From: Alkalibacterium sp. AK22
GTDB lineage: Bacteria > Bacillota > Bacilli > Lactobacillales > Carnobacteriaceae_A
Length of the DNA: 64,000 nt
NCBI RefSeq assembly: GCF_000585255.1
Contig: NZ_JANL01000015.1
Location: 1-64,000 of the forward strand
Direction of reading: 5' to 3'
Below the pieces are notes generated by a model. That model did no database searches. It was not told the origin of the DNA and saw only the letters and a program-made list of their open reading frames with translations. This document shows positions 26,364 through 37,731 of the stretch, piece by piece (within the stretch, counting starts at the first letter, position 1; every line of letters starts with the position of its first letter). The translations under genes were made by a program, and so were the position numbers.

Positions 26364-26391
26364 AAAAAGAGACGTTTCAGCGTCTCTTTTT
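26364..26391 (+). terminator. terminator after pyrP
   Basis: AAAAAGAGACG pairs with CGTCTCTTTTT around a six-base loop, 5 bases after the stop codon. Confidence 0.85.
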
Positions 26392-26404
26392 AGCGAAAAG
26401 ACCT

Positions 26405-26563
26405 AGCTTAGTGATTGTCCTTGCCTCTGATGGGGATCCGGCAAAGGCGCAACTGAATTAGGTGCAAGCCAGAAAGGGAAGCAGTCTTCTGGTATTTATA
26501 ATCACAATACTAAAGCTTCCGGCCTCCGAGTGTTTAATGCTTAGGAGTGTCCGGAGGCTTTTT
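26405..26563 (+). ncRNA. unassigned structured RNA with terminator, upstream of fumC
   Basis: A closing stem pairs AGCTTAGTGATTGT (26405-26418) with ACAATACTAAAGCT (26504-26517), 13 pairs with two bulges. Inside are three hairpins: TTGCC/GGCAA (26421-26444) capped by GAT/ATC; GCGC/GTGC (26447-26465); and CCAGAA/TTCTGG (26469-26492). It is followed immediately by a terminator, GCCTCCG/CGGAGGC (26522-26558) plus five T. The shape suits a riboswitch-like leader for fumC, 110 bases downstream, or a small RNA. No known class was recognised. Confidence 0.5.
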
Positions 26564-26672
26564 ATGTTAGGATAGAAAGAGGAATTCGACCAGTCAGTAG
26601 CCGGCTTATCAGAGCGTCTGGCTGGATAAAGAAAAGCAGGGTATTCAAATAATAAAAAAAGGCGGAAAAAGA

Positions 26673-28034
26673 ATGGAAAATCGTATTGAAGCAGATGGGT
26701 TTGGGGAGATAGCTATACCATTGAACAGACAGTGGGGGGCGCAGACCCAACGCAGTCTTACTAATTTCCCAATCGGGAACGAGAAAATGCCGGTGGAGCT
26801 GATTCACGCGTATGCCGTAGTCAAAAAGGCTGCGGCGATCACCAACGGTTCTCTAGGGTTGCTGGATAAGCACAAGGCCGATGCTATCGCTGCAGTCTGT
26901 GATGAAATTCAGTCCGGTGTGTGGGACGCAGAATTCCCTTTGTCTGTATGGCAGACAGGAAGCGGGACACAGACCAATATGAATATGAATGAAGTCATTG
27001 CCCGTCTGGCATCTGTCAAAACTTCCGCCGAAGTCCATCCAAATGACGATGTCAATAAAGCACAAAGCACAAATGACACATTTCCGACAGCGATGCACAT
27101 TGCCGGTGTGCTCCAGATCCGAAAGAGACTGATTCCGTCTTTGAAAAATTTGCAGCATACGCTGGCAGAACTGGAAGACCGTTACCAGGATACGGTCAAA
27201 ATCGGACGGACGCATTTGCAGGATGCCACTCCAGTCACTTTTGGGCAGGAAGTGAGCGCCTGGAAGGAGATGATGTATCAAAACGAGCAGATGTTAAAAA
27301 ACAGTCTCCAGGGACTTCTCCAGCTGCCGCTAGGTGGAACAGCTGTAGGGACAGGGCTGAATGCGCATGAGCAGTATGCATCCAAAGCAGTTCAAACAAT
27401 TAGTGAGCTGCTGAATGAGCCATTTGCTGAGAATCCAAATAAATTTCATGGTCTCTCCAGTAAGGACGCCTTTGTCTTTGCACATGGGGCAGTGAAGGCT
27501 CTGGCGGCCAATGCCATGAAGATGGCCAACGATATCCGCTGGCTGGCAAGCGGGCCGAGAAGTGGCTTGAAGGAAATTACTATACCCGCGAATGAAGCCG
27601 GTAGCTCGATTATGCCGGGAAAAGTCAATCCGACCCAGGCTGAAGCGTTGACCATGGTATGCGTTCAGGTGATGGGAAATGATGCAGCGGTCGGCTTTGC
27701 CGCTTCACAGGGCAACTTCGAGCTTAATGTCTTTATGCCGGTAATTGCCTACAACTTTCTGCAGAGTGTGAGCTTGCTTGCGGACAGCCTGGCTCTTTTT
27801 GATGAGAAGTGTGTAAAAGGTATCGAAGTGCGAGAGCAAGAAATGAAAAAGCTTCTAGATCAGTCGTTGATGCTGGTCACAGCTCTTTCTCCATATATTG
27901 GCTATGATAAGGCTGCGCAGATTGCCAAACATGCACATGCACATGAGCTGACCCTTAAAGAAGCGGCAATTCAGCTGGAGATTCTGACAAGTGAAGACTT
28001 TGACCGTTACGTTGATGCCAAAAAGATGATCTAG
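26673..28034 (+). CDS. fumC: fumarate hydratase, class II
   Basis: A 453-residue iron-independent fumarase of the aspartase/fumarase superfamily, interconverting fumarate and malate. GSGTQTNMNMNEV lies near residue 98, the HPNDDVN segment near 128, HLQDATPVTFGQE with the catalytic-region His near 180, and the superfamily signature GSSIMPGKVNPTQAEA near 310. ATG 26673 is the first codon reading into the family's EADGFGEIAIP start; the ribosome-binding site GGCGG is weak. No other citric-acid-cycle gene is nearby. Confidence 0.95.
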   Translation: MENRIEADGFGEIAIPLNRQWGAQTQRSLTNFPIGNEKMPVELIHAYAVVKKAAAITNGSLGLLDKHKADAIAAVCDEIQSGVWDAEFPLSVWQTGSGTQTNMNMNEVIARLASVKTSAEVHPNDDVNKAQSTNDTFPTAMHIAGVLQIRKRLIPSLKNLQHTLAELEDRYQDTVKIGRTHLQDATPVTFGQEVSAWKEMMYQNEQMLKNSLQGLLQLPLGGTAVGTGLNAHEQYASKAVQTISELLNEPFAENPNKFHGLSSKDAFVFAHGAVKALAANAMKMANDIRWLASGPRSGLKEITIPANEAGSSIMPGKVNPTQAEALTMVCVQVMGNDAAVGFAASQGNFELNVFMPVIAYNFLQSVSLLADSLALFDEKCVKGIEVREQEMKKLLDQSLMLVTALSPYIGYDKAAQIAKHAHAHELTLKEAAIQLEILTSEDFDRYVDAKKMI

Positions 28035-28090
28035 CCGGTCTGTTGATTTTTGAATCAGATAATCCAGACAGCTTGGCCGGTAGAAGAGGA

Positions 28091-28402
28091 TTTCATTAAA
28101 GGAAATCGCCAAGGAGAGTGCCTTTCCTTGAAATAAAGCCTGTTTCATTGAAGGAGGTTATTAGGAAGAGTATCTTTCCTTGAAATAAAGCCTGTTTCAT
28201 TGAAGGAAATTGCTAGGGGGGGGACTTTTCCTTGAAATAAAGCCTGTTTCATTGAAGGAGGTTGCTAGGAAGAGTATCTTTCCTTGAAATAAAGCCTGTT
28301 TCATTGAAGGAGGTTATTAGGGAGAGTATCTTTCCTTGAAATAAAGCCTGTTTCATTGGAGGAGGTCGCTAGGGAGAGTACCTTTCCTTAAAACAAAGCC
28401 TG
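28091..28402. repeat. six tandem copies of a 52-bp repeat
   Basis: Units begin with TTTCATT at 28091, 28143, 28195, 28247, 28299 and 28351: exactly 52 bases apart and filling 312 bases without gaps. Copies 2, 4 and 5 are nearly identical; the first, third and last are diverged. At each junction CCTTGAAA and TTTCATTGAAGG can form a hairpin. 52 is not a multiple of three, so the array is non-coding. There are no unique spacers. Confidence 0.95.
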
Positions 28403-28632
28403 GTAAGAATGAATAAGCGAAACTGCTGAATCCAGTTTCTCTGTCGTTCAGTTTCGCTGCAATGCCGGTAATAAAATAGTCAACACCTTTCATGCCCAGC
28501 GCATTAGGGGCCACAGGGTGAGAGCCTAAAAAATAAACACAGCAGCCTGAATTCTGACAGGAAAGATTGTAGTCCAATCGCCTCCATAGTATACTGAAAG
28601 CACAACAACAAAGAGAAAAAGAGGAGTTCAAG
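28403..28632 (+). promoter_or_regulatory. spacer with hairpin and promoter before the rsmC-like gene
   Basis: A perfect 9-bp stem GCGAAACTG/CAGTTTCGC (28417-28425 with 28449-28457) follows the repeat array and has no T run. A promoter TTGTAG (28567-28572), 17 bases, TATACT (28590-28595) lies 37 bases before the next gene. Confidence 0.5.
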
Positions 28633-29244
28633 ATGACCGATCATTATTACACATCCAAACCCAGTGCAAAAAAAGATGAAAAAGAGATCAGTGCCAAGCT
28701 GAGGGGACAGGCCCTGTCTTTTACAACAGATGCCGGTGTGTTTTCCAGAGACCGTGTAGACTTTGGGTCCGAGGTAATGATCAACGTTATCGATGACCGT
28801 ATTTTTCCTAATCCGCACGTGTTGGACGTAGGCTGCGGTTACGGTCCAGTCGGCCTGTCTCTGGCTAAAAGTAACCCAAAGCTTAAGGTCGATATGATTG
28901 ATGTAAACGAAAGAGCCATTGAATTGGCTAGAAAGAATGCCCAACGCAACGCTGTTAAAAACGTGTCCGTTTTTTTGTCTTCAGTATATGACAATGTTGA
29001 TAAAACCAATTATGGCGCTGTGATTTCTAATCCTCCCATCAGAGCCGGAAAACAAACGGTCCATCAAATTATTATTGAGGCCAAAGAGCACTTGGCTGAC
29101 AAGGGAGTGCTGGTCATTGTCATTCAAAGAAAGCAGGGGGCGCCAAGTGCTCAGAAAGTTATGGAAGACACTTACGGAAATGTCAACCGGATTGGCTTGG
29201 AAAAAGGCTACTGGGTACTGCAGTCTGTAAAGACTGAACAATAA
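28633..29244 (+). CDS. rsmC: class I SAM methyltransferase, RsmC-like
   Basis: A 203-residue protein homologous to the catalytic half of RsmC, which methylates G1207 of 16S rRNA; Gram-positive members lack the N-terminal domain. SAM-binding motif VLDVGCGYGPVG is near residue 65 and the target-base motif is NPPIRAGK near 135. The N-terminal HYYTSKPSAKKDEKEI is typical of this branch. It is preceded by its own promoter and followed by a terminator, so it is a single-gene unit before rpoB. Confidence 0.88.
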   Translation: MTDHYYTSKPSAKKDEKEISAKLRGQALSFTTDAGVFSRDRVDFGSEVMINVIDDRIFPNPHVLDVGCGYGPVGLSLAKSNPKLKVDMIDVNERAIELARKNAQRNAVKNVSVFLSSVYDNVDKTNYGAVISNPPIRAGKQTVHQIIIEAKEHLADKGVLVIVIQRKQGAPSAQKVMEDTYGNVNRIGLEKGYWVLQSVKTEQ

Positions 29245-29257
29245 GCAAGAGTTTGAG

Positions 29258-29299
29258 GAGCAGCTCTTTTGTCAGAGGACAAAAGACAGCTGTTCTTTT
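29258..29299 (+). terminator. terminator after the rsmC-like gene
   Basis: A long stem (29258-29273 with 29278-29295, one bulge region) with a four-base loop, followed by TTTTA. Confidence 0.88.
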
Positions 29300-29307
29300 A
29301 TTTTCTC

Positions 29308-29336
29308 TTGACTTGAGCTTGCTTTTTATGTAAACT
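29308..29336 (+). promoter_or_regulatory. rpoB-rpoC promoter
   Basis: TTGACT (29308-29313), 17 bases, TAAACT (29331-29336): a strong match, giving a leader of about 280 bases. Confidence 0.8.
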
Positions 29337-29621
29337 TAATGGACGCTAAACAAAGTATGAAAAGAAATCCGTGCGAAATATTGTCCGTACGCGGTTTTTG
29401 GAGCAAAAACAAAAGAATGTGTGATGATTCAGGATGATTCTTTCACGACTCTTTTGTATTTTTTTTGGTCAAAAACAGGGAAAAACGACGCTTTTTAATC
29501 CAGAAGAAACATTTGTCACGATAATGTAACATTTGGATATAAAGCAATGTCGGTCATCCCGTACACTGATCGAAGGCTCCTGAATATGCAGGCTAGTGAT
29601 TATTTATGAGGGGTGAAGAGG
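29337..29621 (+). promoter_or_regulatory. rpoB leader with terminator-like hairpin
   Basis: A 285-base leader without genes. CAAAAGA-AT-GTGTGA (29410-29424) pairs with TCACGACTCTTTTG (29443-29456) and is followed by TATTTTTTTT (29457-29466), as in an intrinsic terminator placed between promoter and rpoB. A leader RNA called Lacto-rpoB is known upstream of rpoB in Lactobacillales; membership here is likely but was not tested. Confidence 0.65.
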
Positions 29622-32600
29622 TTGGCAGGCCAAGATGTGAAATACGGCAAGCACCGTACACGTAGAAGTTACTCACGAATTAATGAAGTATTGGAATTAC
29701 CGAACTTAACCGAAATTCAGACAAACTCTTATGACTGGTTTTTAGAAGACGGATTGAGAGATATGTTCAAGGACATTTCTCCTATTGAAGACTTTTCTGG
29801 AAACTTATCTCTGGAGTTCACTGACTATCAGCTGCAGGAACCTAAATATTCAGTAGATGAAGCGAGACAGCACGATGCAAACTATTCTGCGCCTCTATAC
29901 GTAAAGTTGCGTCTGATCAATAAAGAAACAGGCGAAGTTAAGGAGCAGGAAGTTTTCTTTGGCGATTTCCCACTAATGACACAGCAAGGAACATTTATCA
30001 TCAATGGTGCCGAGCGTGTTATCGTCTCACAGCTTGTTCGTTCACCAGGTGTCTATTTCAGCCCTAAAGTTGAAAAGAACGGTATGGAAGGTTTCGGATC
30101 AACCGTCATCCCTAACCGTGGCGCATGGCTTGAATATGAAACAGATTCGAAAGGGTTGTCCAATGTCCGTATCGACCGCACCCGTAAGATTCCTTTGAGT
30201 GTTCTGGTACGTGCACTTGGATTCGGCTCTGACGATGAGATTCTCGACATTTTTGGCTCCAATGAGAGCCTGATGGCGACGCTTGAAAAAGATGTACACA
30301 AAAATATGGCGGATTCACGTGTTGAAGAAGCCCTTAAAGATGTGTACGAGCGTCTGCGTCCGGGTGAGCCTAAAACAGCAGACTCTTCAAGAAGTCTACT
30401 GACAACACGTTTCTTTGATCCGAAGCGTTACGACCTGGCTCGTGTCGGTCGCTACAAGATGAACAAAAAATTGGATCTGAAAATCAGACTGATGGGTCTG
30501 ACTTTGGCAGAATCACTAGTGGACAGTGAAACAGGTGAGCTTCTGGCTAAGGAAGGAACCTTGATCAACCGTGAAGTCATGGATGAACTGGGCCCTCATT
30601 TAGACAATGGACTGAACCATGTCACGCTGCATCCTTCAGATGAAGGAGTCGTACCTGAACCAATCGATCTGCAGATCATCAAAGTGTATTCTCCGCAGGA
30701 CAACGACCGTGTAGTCAATGTTATCGGAAATGCCAATCCTGACCGTGAAGTGAAATACATTATTCCGGCAGATATGATTGCCTCTATGAGTTACTTCTTT
30801 AACCTTCAGGAAGGTATTGGAGAAACAGACGATATCGATCACCTAGGTAACCGACGTATCCGTTCTGTCGGTGAGTTGCTGCAGAATCAGTTCCGTATCG
30901 GTTTGTCCCGTATGGAGCGTGTCGTTCGTGAGCGCATGTCGATCCAGGACACGTCTACAACGACACCACAGCAACTGGTTAATATTCGACCGGTTGTAGC
31001 TTCAATCAAAGAATTCTTTGGTTCATCTCAGTTGTCTCAGTTCATGGATCAGACCAACCCGCTGGGTGAGCTGACTCACAAGAGACGTCTGTCTGCCCTT
31101 GGACCTGGTGGTTTGACCCGTGACCGTGCCGGATATGAAGTGCGAGACGTTCACTATTCTCACTATGGTCGTATGTGTCCGATCGAAACGCCTGAAGGAC
31201 CCAATATCGGGCTGATCAACAGTTTGTCCACGTATGCCAAAATCAATGAATTTGGATTCATCGAAACGCCTTACCGCCTTGTCGACAAGAAGACCGGCCG
31301 TGTAACTGATCAGATCGACTATCTGACAGCAGATGAAGAGGACCTGTATGTGGTTGCGCAGGCAAATGCCCCGCTGAACGAAGACGGCTCATTTGTTAAT
31401 GAACTGGTGCTGGCCCGTACGAAAAACAACAATGAAGAACTAGATGCCAAGCTGGTTGACTACATGGACGTATCGCCGAAGCAAGTGGTCTCTGTTGCGA
31501 CAGCAAGTATCCCGTTCCTTGAAAATGATGACTCCAACCGTGCCCTGATGGGTGCGAACATGCAGCGTCAGGCTGTGCCGCTTATCCAACCAGAGGCACC
31601 GCTTGTCGGAACAGGAATCGAGCATACGGCTGCCCGCGATTCTGGAGCTGCTGTTATTGCAAGACATGATGGAGTAGTAGAATATGTCGATGCTAAGCAG
31701 GTTCGTGTCAGACGTGAAGACGGCGGACTGGACAAATACTACATCGCTAAATTCAAGCGTTCCAATGCAGGGACTTCCTACAACCAGCGTGCGCTGGTCA
31801 GTCACGGAGATAAAGTTGACAAGGGAGACATTCTTGCAGACGGACCATCCATGGAAAATGGAGAAATGGCTTTGGGACGCAATCCGCTGATTGCTTTCAC
31901 GACTTTTGATGGGTATAACTTTGAGGATGCGGTCATCATGAGTGAGCGTCTGGTCAAAGATGACGTTTACACTTCTGTCCACATCGAAGAATATGAGTCA
32001 GAAGCCCGTGACACTAAGCTTGGGCCGGAAGAAATTACGCGTGAACTGCCAAACGTCGGTGACGACGCGTTGAAGAACCTAGACGACCGTGGAATCATCC
32101 GCATCGGTGCAGAAGTACATGACGGAGACATCCTTGTGGGTAAAGTCACACCTAAGGGAGTATCTGAACTGTCTGCAGAAGAAAAACTGCTGCATGCGAT
32201 CTTTGGAGAAAAAGCACGTGAAGTCAGAGACACCTCACTGAGAGTGCCTCACGGTGGCGGCGGAATCGTTCACGATGTTAAAATCTTTACCCGTGAAGCT
32301 GGAGACGAACTGTCGCCAGGCGTCAACTACCTTGTCCGTGTCTTTATTGTACAGAAGCGTAAAATCAACGTTGGAGATAAGATGGCTGGACGTCACGGAA
32401 ATAAGGGTGTTGTATCTCTAATCCTTCCGGAAGAAGACATGCCATTCATGCCTGACGGGACACCAGTCGATATCATGCTGAATCCGCTTGGGGTTCCATC
32501 CCGTATGAATATCGGACAGGTTATCGAACTCCACATGGGAATGGCTGCCCGTAAATTGGGTATACACATTGCCAGCCCGGTATTTGACGGAGCCCACGAG

Positions 32601-33215
32601 GAAGACATCTGGGAAACAATCAAAGAAGCCGGCATGGACGATGATGCCAAGACCGTTCTGTTTGACGGCCGTACAGGGGAAGAGTTCGACAATAAAGTGT
32701 CGGTCGGAGTTATGTACTTCATCAAACTGGCGCACATGGTTGACGACAAACTGCATGCCCGTTCAACTGGACCATACTCACTCGTTACACAGCAGCCACT
32801 CGGGGGTAAAGCCCAGTTTGGTGGACAGCGTTTCGGTGAGATGGAGGTATGGGCGCTGGAAGCATACGGTGCAGCTTATACCCTGCAGGAAATCCTGACA
32901 TACAAGTCAGATGACGTCGTTGGACGTGTGAAGACATACGAAGCGATCGTCAAAGGAGAAACCATTCCAAAACCTGGTGTTCCTGAATCATTCCGCGTGC
33001 TAGTCAAAGAGCTTCAGTCGCTTGGTCTGGACCTGAAAGTACTGGACAAGAACAAGGAAGCCATCGATCTGCAGGATTCTGACGAAGACGATGAATTCGG
33101 CAATGTGGACTCACTTGAGAAAATGAAAAAAGAGCAGGACGAAAAACGTGCAGAAGAAGCACGCGTAAAAGAAGAACAAGAACTTGCTGAAAGCGAAACA
33201 CAGGAACAGGAATAA
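29622..33215 (+). CDS. rpoB: RNA polymerase beta subunit
   Basis: A 1197-residue beta subunit. The rifampicin-binding cluster is present and looks wild type ([27 protein letters not shown]), as are YNFEDA in the active-centre region and [12 protein letters not shown]. The C-terminus is a long acidic and charged tail. TTG at 29622 is the preferred start: it begins AGQDVKYG, matching the family's N-terminus, and GAGGGG lies 8 bases upstream; the in-frame GTG at 29613 overlaps that site. rpoC follows after 116 bases. Confidence 0.97.
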   Translation: MAGQDVKYGKHRTRRSYSRINEVLELPNLTEIQTNSYDWFLEDGLRDMFKDISPIEDFSGNLSLEFTDYQLQEPKYSVDEARQHDANYSAPLYVKLRLINKETGEVKEQEVFFGDFPLMTQQGTFIINGAERVIVSQLVRSPGVYFSPKVEKNGMEGFGSTVIPNRGAWLEYETDSKGLSNVRIDRTRKIPLSVLVRALGFGSDDEILDIFGSNESLMATLEKDVHKNMADSRVEEALKDVYERLRPGEPKTADSSRSLLTTRFFDPKRYDLARVGRYKMNKKLDLKIRLMGLTLAESLVDSETGELLAKEGTLINREVMDELGPHLDNGLNHVTLHPSDEGVVPEPIDLQIIKVYSPQDNDRVVNVIGNANPDREVKYIIPADMIASMSYFFNLQEGIGETDDIDHLGNRRIRSVGELLQNQFRIGLSRMERVVRERMSIQDTSTTTPQQLVNIRPVVASIKEFFGSSQLSQFMDQTNPLGELTHKRRLSALGPGGLTRDRAGYEVRDVHYSHYGRMCPIETPEGPNIGLINSLSTYAKINEFGFIETPYRLVDKKTGRVTDQIDYLTADEEDLYVVAQANAPLNEDGSFVNELVLARTKNNNEELDAKLVDYMDVSPKQVVSVATASIPFLENDDSNRALMGANMQRQAVPLIQPEAPLVGTGIEHTAARDSGAAVIARHDGVVEYVDAKQVRVRREDGGLDKYYIAKFKRSNAGTSYNQRALVSHGDKVDKGDILADGPSMENGEMALGRNPLIAFTTFDGYNFEDAVIMSERLVKDDVYTSVHIEEYESEARDTKLGPEEITRELPNVGDDALKNLDDRGIIRIGAEVHDGDILVGKVTPKGVSELSAEEKLLHAIFGEKAREVRDTSLRVPHGGGGIVHDVKIFTREAGDELSPGVNYLVRVFIVQKRKINVGDKMAGRHGNKGVVSLILPEEDMPFMPDGTPVDIMLNPLGVPSRMNIGQVIELHMGMAARKLGIHIASPVFDGAHEEDIWETIKEAGMDDDAKTVLFDGRTGEEFDNKVSVGVMYFIKLAHMVDDKLHARSTGPYSLVTQQPLGGKAQFGGQRFGEMEVWALEAYGAAYTLQEILTYKSDDVVGRVKTYEAIVKGETIPKPGVPESFRVLVKELQSLGLDLKVLDKNKEAIDLQDSDEDDEFGNVDSLEKMKKEQDEKRAEEARVKEEQELAESETQEQE

Positions 33216-33331
33216 GCTTCAGTAAAATAGGCAGAGACAGAAAGAGGGCCGTGTAATGTACCTCTTTCTCGTCTTTAAGTAACAAGGAGCACTAGGGCAG
33301 CTCTATAATCTACTAAAGGGAGGTAGCCCCT

Positions 33332-36300
33332 TTGATCGATGTAAATAAATTTGAAAGTATTCAGATCGGACTGGCTTCTCCGGATAAGATCCGCAGCTGG
33401 TCTTACGGAGAAGTAAAAAAACCGGAAACAATCAATTACCGTACACTTAAACCTGAAAAAGACGGCCTATTCTGTGAAAGAATTTTTGGCCCGTCCAAGG
33501 ACTATGAGTGTGCCTGCGGAAAGTATAAACGTGTGCACTATAAAGGCATCGTTTGTGACCGCTGTGGCGTGGAAGTCACCAAGTCAAAAGTAAGACGTGA
33601 ACGCATGGGGCATTTGGAACTTGCAGCTCCAGTTACGCACATCTGGTACTTTAAGGGAATTCCGAGTCGTATGGGACTTGTGCTGGATATGTCACCTCGG
33701 GCACTGGAAGAGATTATTTATTTCGCTTCCTACGTGGTGACTGATGCTGGCGACACACCGCTTGAGAAAAAACAACTGATGACTGAACGGGAGTACCGTG
33801 AGCGCCGTGCACAGTACGGAACAAAATTCCGTGCTGAAATCGGTGCAGAAGCGATCAAGACGCTGTTGGATGATGTTAACTTGGAAGAAGAAGTGGATGA
33901 ACTGAAAGAACTGCTTCAGACAGCGACAGGCCAGAAGCGTACCCGTGCGGTCCGTCGACTGGATATCCTGGAAGCATTTAGACACTCTCAAAACGATCCG
34001 TCATGGATGGTTATGGACGTTGTTCCTGTCATCCCGCCTGAGCTGCGTCCAATGGTGCAGCTAGAAGGTGGACGATTTGCGACAAGTGACTTGAACGATC
34101 TTTACCGCCGAGTCATCAACCGTAACAACCGCTTGAAGCGTTTGCTGGACTTAAACGCTCCGCACATTATCGTACAGAACGAGAAGCGAATGCTGCAGGA
34201 AGCTGTAGATGCGCTAGTTGATAATGGACGTCGTGGGCGTGCTGTAACCGGACCGGGTAACCGTCCGCTTAAATCACTTTCTCACATGCTAAAAGGTAAA
34301 CAGGGACGTTTCCGTCAGAACTTGCTCGGTAAACGTGTCGATTATTCCGGCCGTTCCGTTATCGTTGTTGGACCAAACCTGAAAATGTATCAGTGTGGTC
34401 TGCCGAAAGAAATGGCGATTGAACTCTTCAAACCATTTGTTATGAGAGAACTGGTTGCTAGAGAGATTGCCAACAACATAAAAAATGCCAAACGTAAAGT
34501 TGAAAGACTGGACGAAGAAATCTGGGCTGTTCTGGAAGATGTCATCCGTGAGCACCCCGTTCTGTTGAACCGGGCCCCTACGCTTCACCGTCTGGGTATC
34601 CAGGCATTCGAGCCCATCCTAGTCGAAGGGAAAGCAATTCGTCTTCACCCGCTCGTCTGTGAAGCCTATAATGCCGACTTTGATGGAGACCAGATGGCTG
34701 TTCACGTTCCGCTGAGTGATGAAGCACAGGCAGAAGCCCGTATTCTCATGCTGGGGGCACAGAACATCTTGAATCCTAAAGACGGGAAACCTGTTGTAAC
34801 GCCTTCACAGGATATGGTCCTGGGTAACTATTACCTGACCATGGAAGATGCTGGAAAAGTAGGAGAAGGTATGGTCTTCTCCAGTCAGTCTGAAGCGATT
34901 CAGGCGTATCAGACCGGCTATGTACACTTGCACTCGCGTGTGGCTGTTCATGCGTCTGCACTGCCAGAGAAGCCTTTTACTGACTGGCAGAAAGACAAGT
35001 ATTTGATTACAACTGTTGGTAAGCTGATTTTTAACGAAATCATGCCGGCCGAGTTCCCTTACTTGAATGAACCTTCACAGGCTAACCTGGAGAAGCAGAC
35101 ACCAGATAAGTACTTTGTTGCCTACGGTACAAACATCAGACAGCATATTAAAGATGCTGAGATTGTCAATCCGTTCAAGAAGAAAAACTTGAGCAGCATC
35201 ATCGCTGAAGTCTTTAAACGATTCCAGGTCACGGAAACATCCAAGATGCTGGATAAAATGAAGAACTTGGGCTACAAGCACTCAACAAAATCAGGTATTA
35301 CCGTAGGGATTGCCGACATTTCGAATCTGCAGGAAAAACAGGAGATTCTTGATGAGGCACACACCAAAGTTGACCGTATCAATGCGTCGCACCGTCGGGG
35401 TCTGATTACGGAAGAAGAGCGTTATACTGCAGTTATTGAAGTTTGGACGAAGACGAAAGACACCATCCAGGAGCACCTGATGCACTCTCTGGATAATCAC
35501 AACAACATCTTCATGATGAGTGACTCCGGTGCCCGTGGTAACATCTCCAACTTTACTCAGCTGGCTGGTATGCGTGGACTGATGGCGGCTCCGAGTGGAC
35601 GAATCATGGAACTCCCAATCACGTCCAACTTCCGTGAAGGCCTGTCCGTTCTCGAGATGTTCATTTCTACACACGGAGCCCGTAAAGGCATGACCGATAC
35701 GGCCCTGAAAACTGCCGATTCCGGTTATCTGACCCGTCGTCTGGTAGACGTCGCTCAGGATGTTATTATCCGTGAAGAAGACTGCGGAACGAAACGTGGA
35801 CTGGAAGCTGTCACTCTGCGTGACGGCAATGAGGTTATCGAGGAACTTGAAGAGCGTATTACAGGCCGTTATGCCCGTAAGACCGTTAAGCATCCTGAAA
35901 CAGGTGCAGTAATGGTCAAAGAAAATGATCTGATTACAGAAGACATTGCTAAAGACATTGCTGAAGCAGGCATCGAGAAAGTAACGATTCGTTCCGTCTT
36001 TACATGTAACACCAACCACGGTGTATGTAAGAAATGTTACGGACGCAACCTGGCAACCGGCCGTGAGGTTGAAGTCGGGGAAGCAGTTGGAACCATTGCT
36101 GCTCAGTCAATCGGTGAGCCAGGTACTCAGCTGACCATGCGTACCTTCCACACTGGAGGAGTAGCAGGGGACGATATCACTCAAGGTCTGCCGCGTGTTC
36201 AGGAAATCTTCGAAGCAAGAAATCCTAAAGGACAAGCAACAATCACAGAAGTTACAGGTGAAGTGGTGTCCATCGAAGAGAATCCAAGCGAACGGACTAA

Positions 36301-36955
36301 AGAAGTCACCATCAAGGGTGCAACAGATACCCGAAGCTATACACTGCCAATCAATGCACGTATGCGTGTGCAGGCAGGAAGTTTTGTTGAGCGTGGAGAT
36401 GGACTAAGTGAAGGTTCAATCGAGCCGAAACAACTCCTGGCCATTAGTAACGTCATCAAACTTCAGAACTACATGCTGAAAGAAGTTCAGTATGCCTACC
36501 GCAGTCAAGGGGTAGAAATCGGTGACAAGCACATTGAGGTTATGGTAAGACAGATGCTTCAAAAAGTACGTGTTATGGATCCAGGCGATACCAGCATTCT
36601 GCCGGGAAGTCTAGTCGATATCTACGACTTCAAAGAAGCCAATAAGTCTACTCTATTATCTGGAGGACTACCGGCTACTGCCCGTCCAGTACTACTGGGA
36701 ATTACCAAAGCGTCTCTTGAAACAAACAGTTTCCTTTCTGCCGCATCTTTCCAGGAGACAACGCGTGTCCTGACCGATGCAGCAATCAGAGGTAAGAACG
36801 ATAAACTGATTGGACTGAAAGAGAACGTTATTATCGGAAAATCTATTCCAGCTGGAACAGGTATGAAGGTATACAACGATATGAAGCCAAAAGAAGTGGG
36901 CGTAGTCAGTGAAAATGTCTACAGCATCAGCGAAGATGCAGAAATTACAGAATAA
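33332..36955 (+). CDS. rpoC: RNA polymerase beta' subunit
   Basis: A 1207-residue beta' subunit. The N-terminal zinc finger (CACGKYKR then CDRCGVEV), the catalytic NADFDGDQM magnesium loop near residue 450, and a second zinc site in the C-terminal half ([19 protein letters not shown]) are intact. Trigger-loop region [18 protein letters not shown] is also clear. Start is TTG 33332 behind AAAGGGAGG. A hairpin at 33234-33276 in the rpoB-rpoC spacer (AGACAGAAAGAGG with its complement) lacks a T run, so it is probably a processing or pausing structure rather than a terminator. Confidence 0.98.
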   Translation: MIDVNKFESIQIGLASPDKIRSWSYGEVKKPETINYRTLKPEKDGLFCERIFGPSKDYECACGKYKRVHYKGIVCDRCGVEVTKSKVRRERMGHLELAAPVTHIWYFKGIPSRMGLVLDMSPRALEEIIYFASYVVTDAGDTPLEKKQLMTEREYRERRAQYGTKFRAEIGAEAIKTLLDDVNLEEEVDELKELLQTATGQKRTRAVRRLDILEAFRHSQNDPSWMVMDVVPVIPPELRPMVQLEGGRFATSDLNDLYRRVINRNNRLKRLLDLNAPHIIVQNEKRMLQEAVDALVDNGRRGRAVTGPGNRPLKSLSHMLKGKQGRFRQNLLGKRVDYSGRSVIVVGPNLKMYQCGLPKEMAIELFKPFVMRELVAREIANNIKNAKRKVERLDEEIWAVLEDVIREHPVLLNRAPTLHRLGIQAFEPILVEGKAIRLHPLVCEAYNADFDGDQMAVHVPLSDEAQAEARILMLGAQNILNPKDGKPVVTPSQDMVLGNYYLTMEDAGKVGEGMVFSSQSEAIQAYQTGYVHLHSRVAVHASALPEKPFTDWQKDKYLITTVGKLIFNEIMPAEFPYLNEPSQANLEKQTPDKYFVAYGTNIRQHIKDAEIVNPFKKKNLSSIIAEVFKRFQVTETSKMLDKMKNLGYKHSTKSGITVGIADISNLQEKQEILDEAHTKVDRINASHRRGLITEEERYTAVIEVWTKTKDTIQEHLMHSLDNHNNIFMMSDSGARGNISNFTQLAGMRGLMAAPSGRIMELPITSNFREGLSVLEMFISTHGARKGMTDTALKTADSGYLTRRLVDVAQDVIIREEDCGTKRGLEAVTLRDGNEVIEELEERITGRYARKTVKHPETGAVMVKENDLITEDIAKDIAEAGIEKVTIRSVFTCNTNHGVCKKCYGRNLATGREVEVGEAVGTIAAQSIGEPGTQLTMRTFHTGGVAGDDITQGLPRVQEIFEARNPKGQATITEVTGEVVSIEENPSERTKEVTIKGATDTRSYTLPINARMRVQAGSFVERGDGLSEGSIEPKQLLAISNVIKLQNYMLKEVQYAYRSQGVEIGDKHIEVMVRQMLQKVRVMDPGDTSILPGSLVDIYDFKEANKSTLLSGGLPATARPVLLGITKASLETNSFLSAASFQETTRVLTDAAIRGKNDKLIGLKENVIIGKSIPAGTGMKVYNDMKPKEVGVVSENVYSISEDAEITE

Positions 36956-37320
36956 ACATCTGTAATTGTCCCGAGCCGTTTAACCAGAGAATGAACAGGG
37001 CAGCCACTGTGCTGCTCTGACATTCTATTGTGTTTGAAAAAGTTCAGGCAAGACGTTGACAACCCTGCATGGACGTGGTACTATGCTAGAGGTGCTTTTG
37101 TGTTCTGGTTATTTGACAGGTAGCTGCCTGTGAAATAAACTAGAAAGTCGATGTTTCATACAAGACAAGCAAAACAAACCCGTATATCAAGGCTTTTTCA
37201 AAGTAACAGAAGATGTCGCTGTCAGGCGATCATTCTTTTTGCTTAAAAAGGAACCGCCTGGATGTGTGGACTTAGAAAAGCACGTATTCTACAGAAAAGA
37301 ATGGAAGGAGGAAACACAAC
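36956..37320 (+). promoter_or_regulatory. rpoC-rpsL spacer: hairpin, rpsL promoter and leader
   Basis: A stem of AGAATG...GGGCAGC with GCTGCTCT...CATTCT (36990-37026) may end rpoC transcription, though no T run follows. TTGACA (37056-37061), 17 bases, TACTAT (37079-37084) is a strong promoter for rpsL. The 230-base leader carries a near-perfect 11-bp hairpin, TTATTTGACAGG with CCTGTGAAATAA (37109-37138). Confidence 0.7.
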
Positions 37321-37731
37321 ATGCCTACAATGAATCAACTTATTCGTAAGCCTCGTAAGTCTAAAACAAGCAAATCTGAGTCACCTGCGTTGAACAGAGG
37401 GTACAACACTCAAAAGCGCAAGCAGACTACCGTATACTCTCCACAGAAACGTGGTGTTTGTACACGTGTAGGAACAATGACTCCTAAAAAACCTAACTCA
37501 GCGTTACGTAAATATGCTCGTGTTCGTTTGTCTAACATGATCGAAGTTACAGCATACATTCCTGGTGAAGGTCACAACTTGCAGGAGCACAGCGTGGTAT
37601 TGATCCGTGGAGGTCGAGTAAAAGACTTGCCGGGTGTACGTTACCACATCGTTCGTGGAGCGCTTGATACTGCTGGTGTTACAGACCGTAAGCAAGGCCG
37701 TTCTAAATACGGAACGAAGCGTCCTAAATAA
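37321..37731 (+). CDS. rpsL: 30S ribosomal protein S12
   Basis: A 136-residue decoding-centre protein with the Gram-positive insertion near residues 26-40. The conserved [17 protein letters not shown] keeps the lysine linked to streptomycin sensitivity (K56/K57 here). The second loop, [12 protein letters not shown], is also wild type. ATG 37321 follows AAGGAGG. It begins the str cluster rpsL-rpsG-fusA-tuf. Confidence 0.97.
   Translation: MPTMNQLIRKPRKSKTSKSESPALNRGYNTQKRKQTTVYSPQKRGVCTRVGTMTPKKPNSALRKYARVRLSNMIEVTAYIPGEGHNLQEHSVVLIRGGRVKDLPGVRYHIVRGALDTAGVTDRKQGRSKYGTKRPK

Noticed and set aside
26405-26563. Cobalamin, S-box or SRP RNA assignment
   Set aside because: Short look-alike strings (CGCAACTG, GCAAGCCAG, AGGTGC, GAAGCAG) occur, but the stem order and the full conserved cores of these classes do not fit.
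28091-28402. CRISPR array
   Set aside because: The units are contiguous with no unique spacers, and no cas genes are in the window.
33234-33276. Terminator between rpoB and rpoC
   Set aside because: The stem is good but no T run follows, and rpoB-rpoC are normally co-transcribed.
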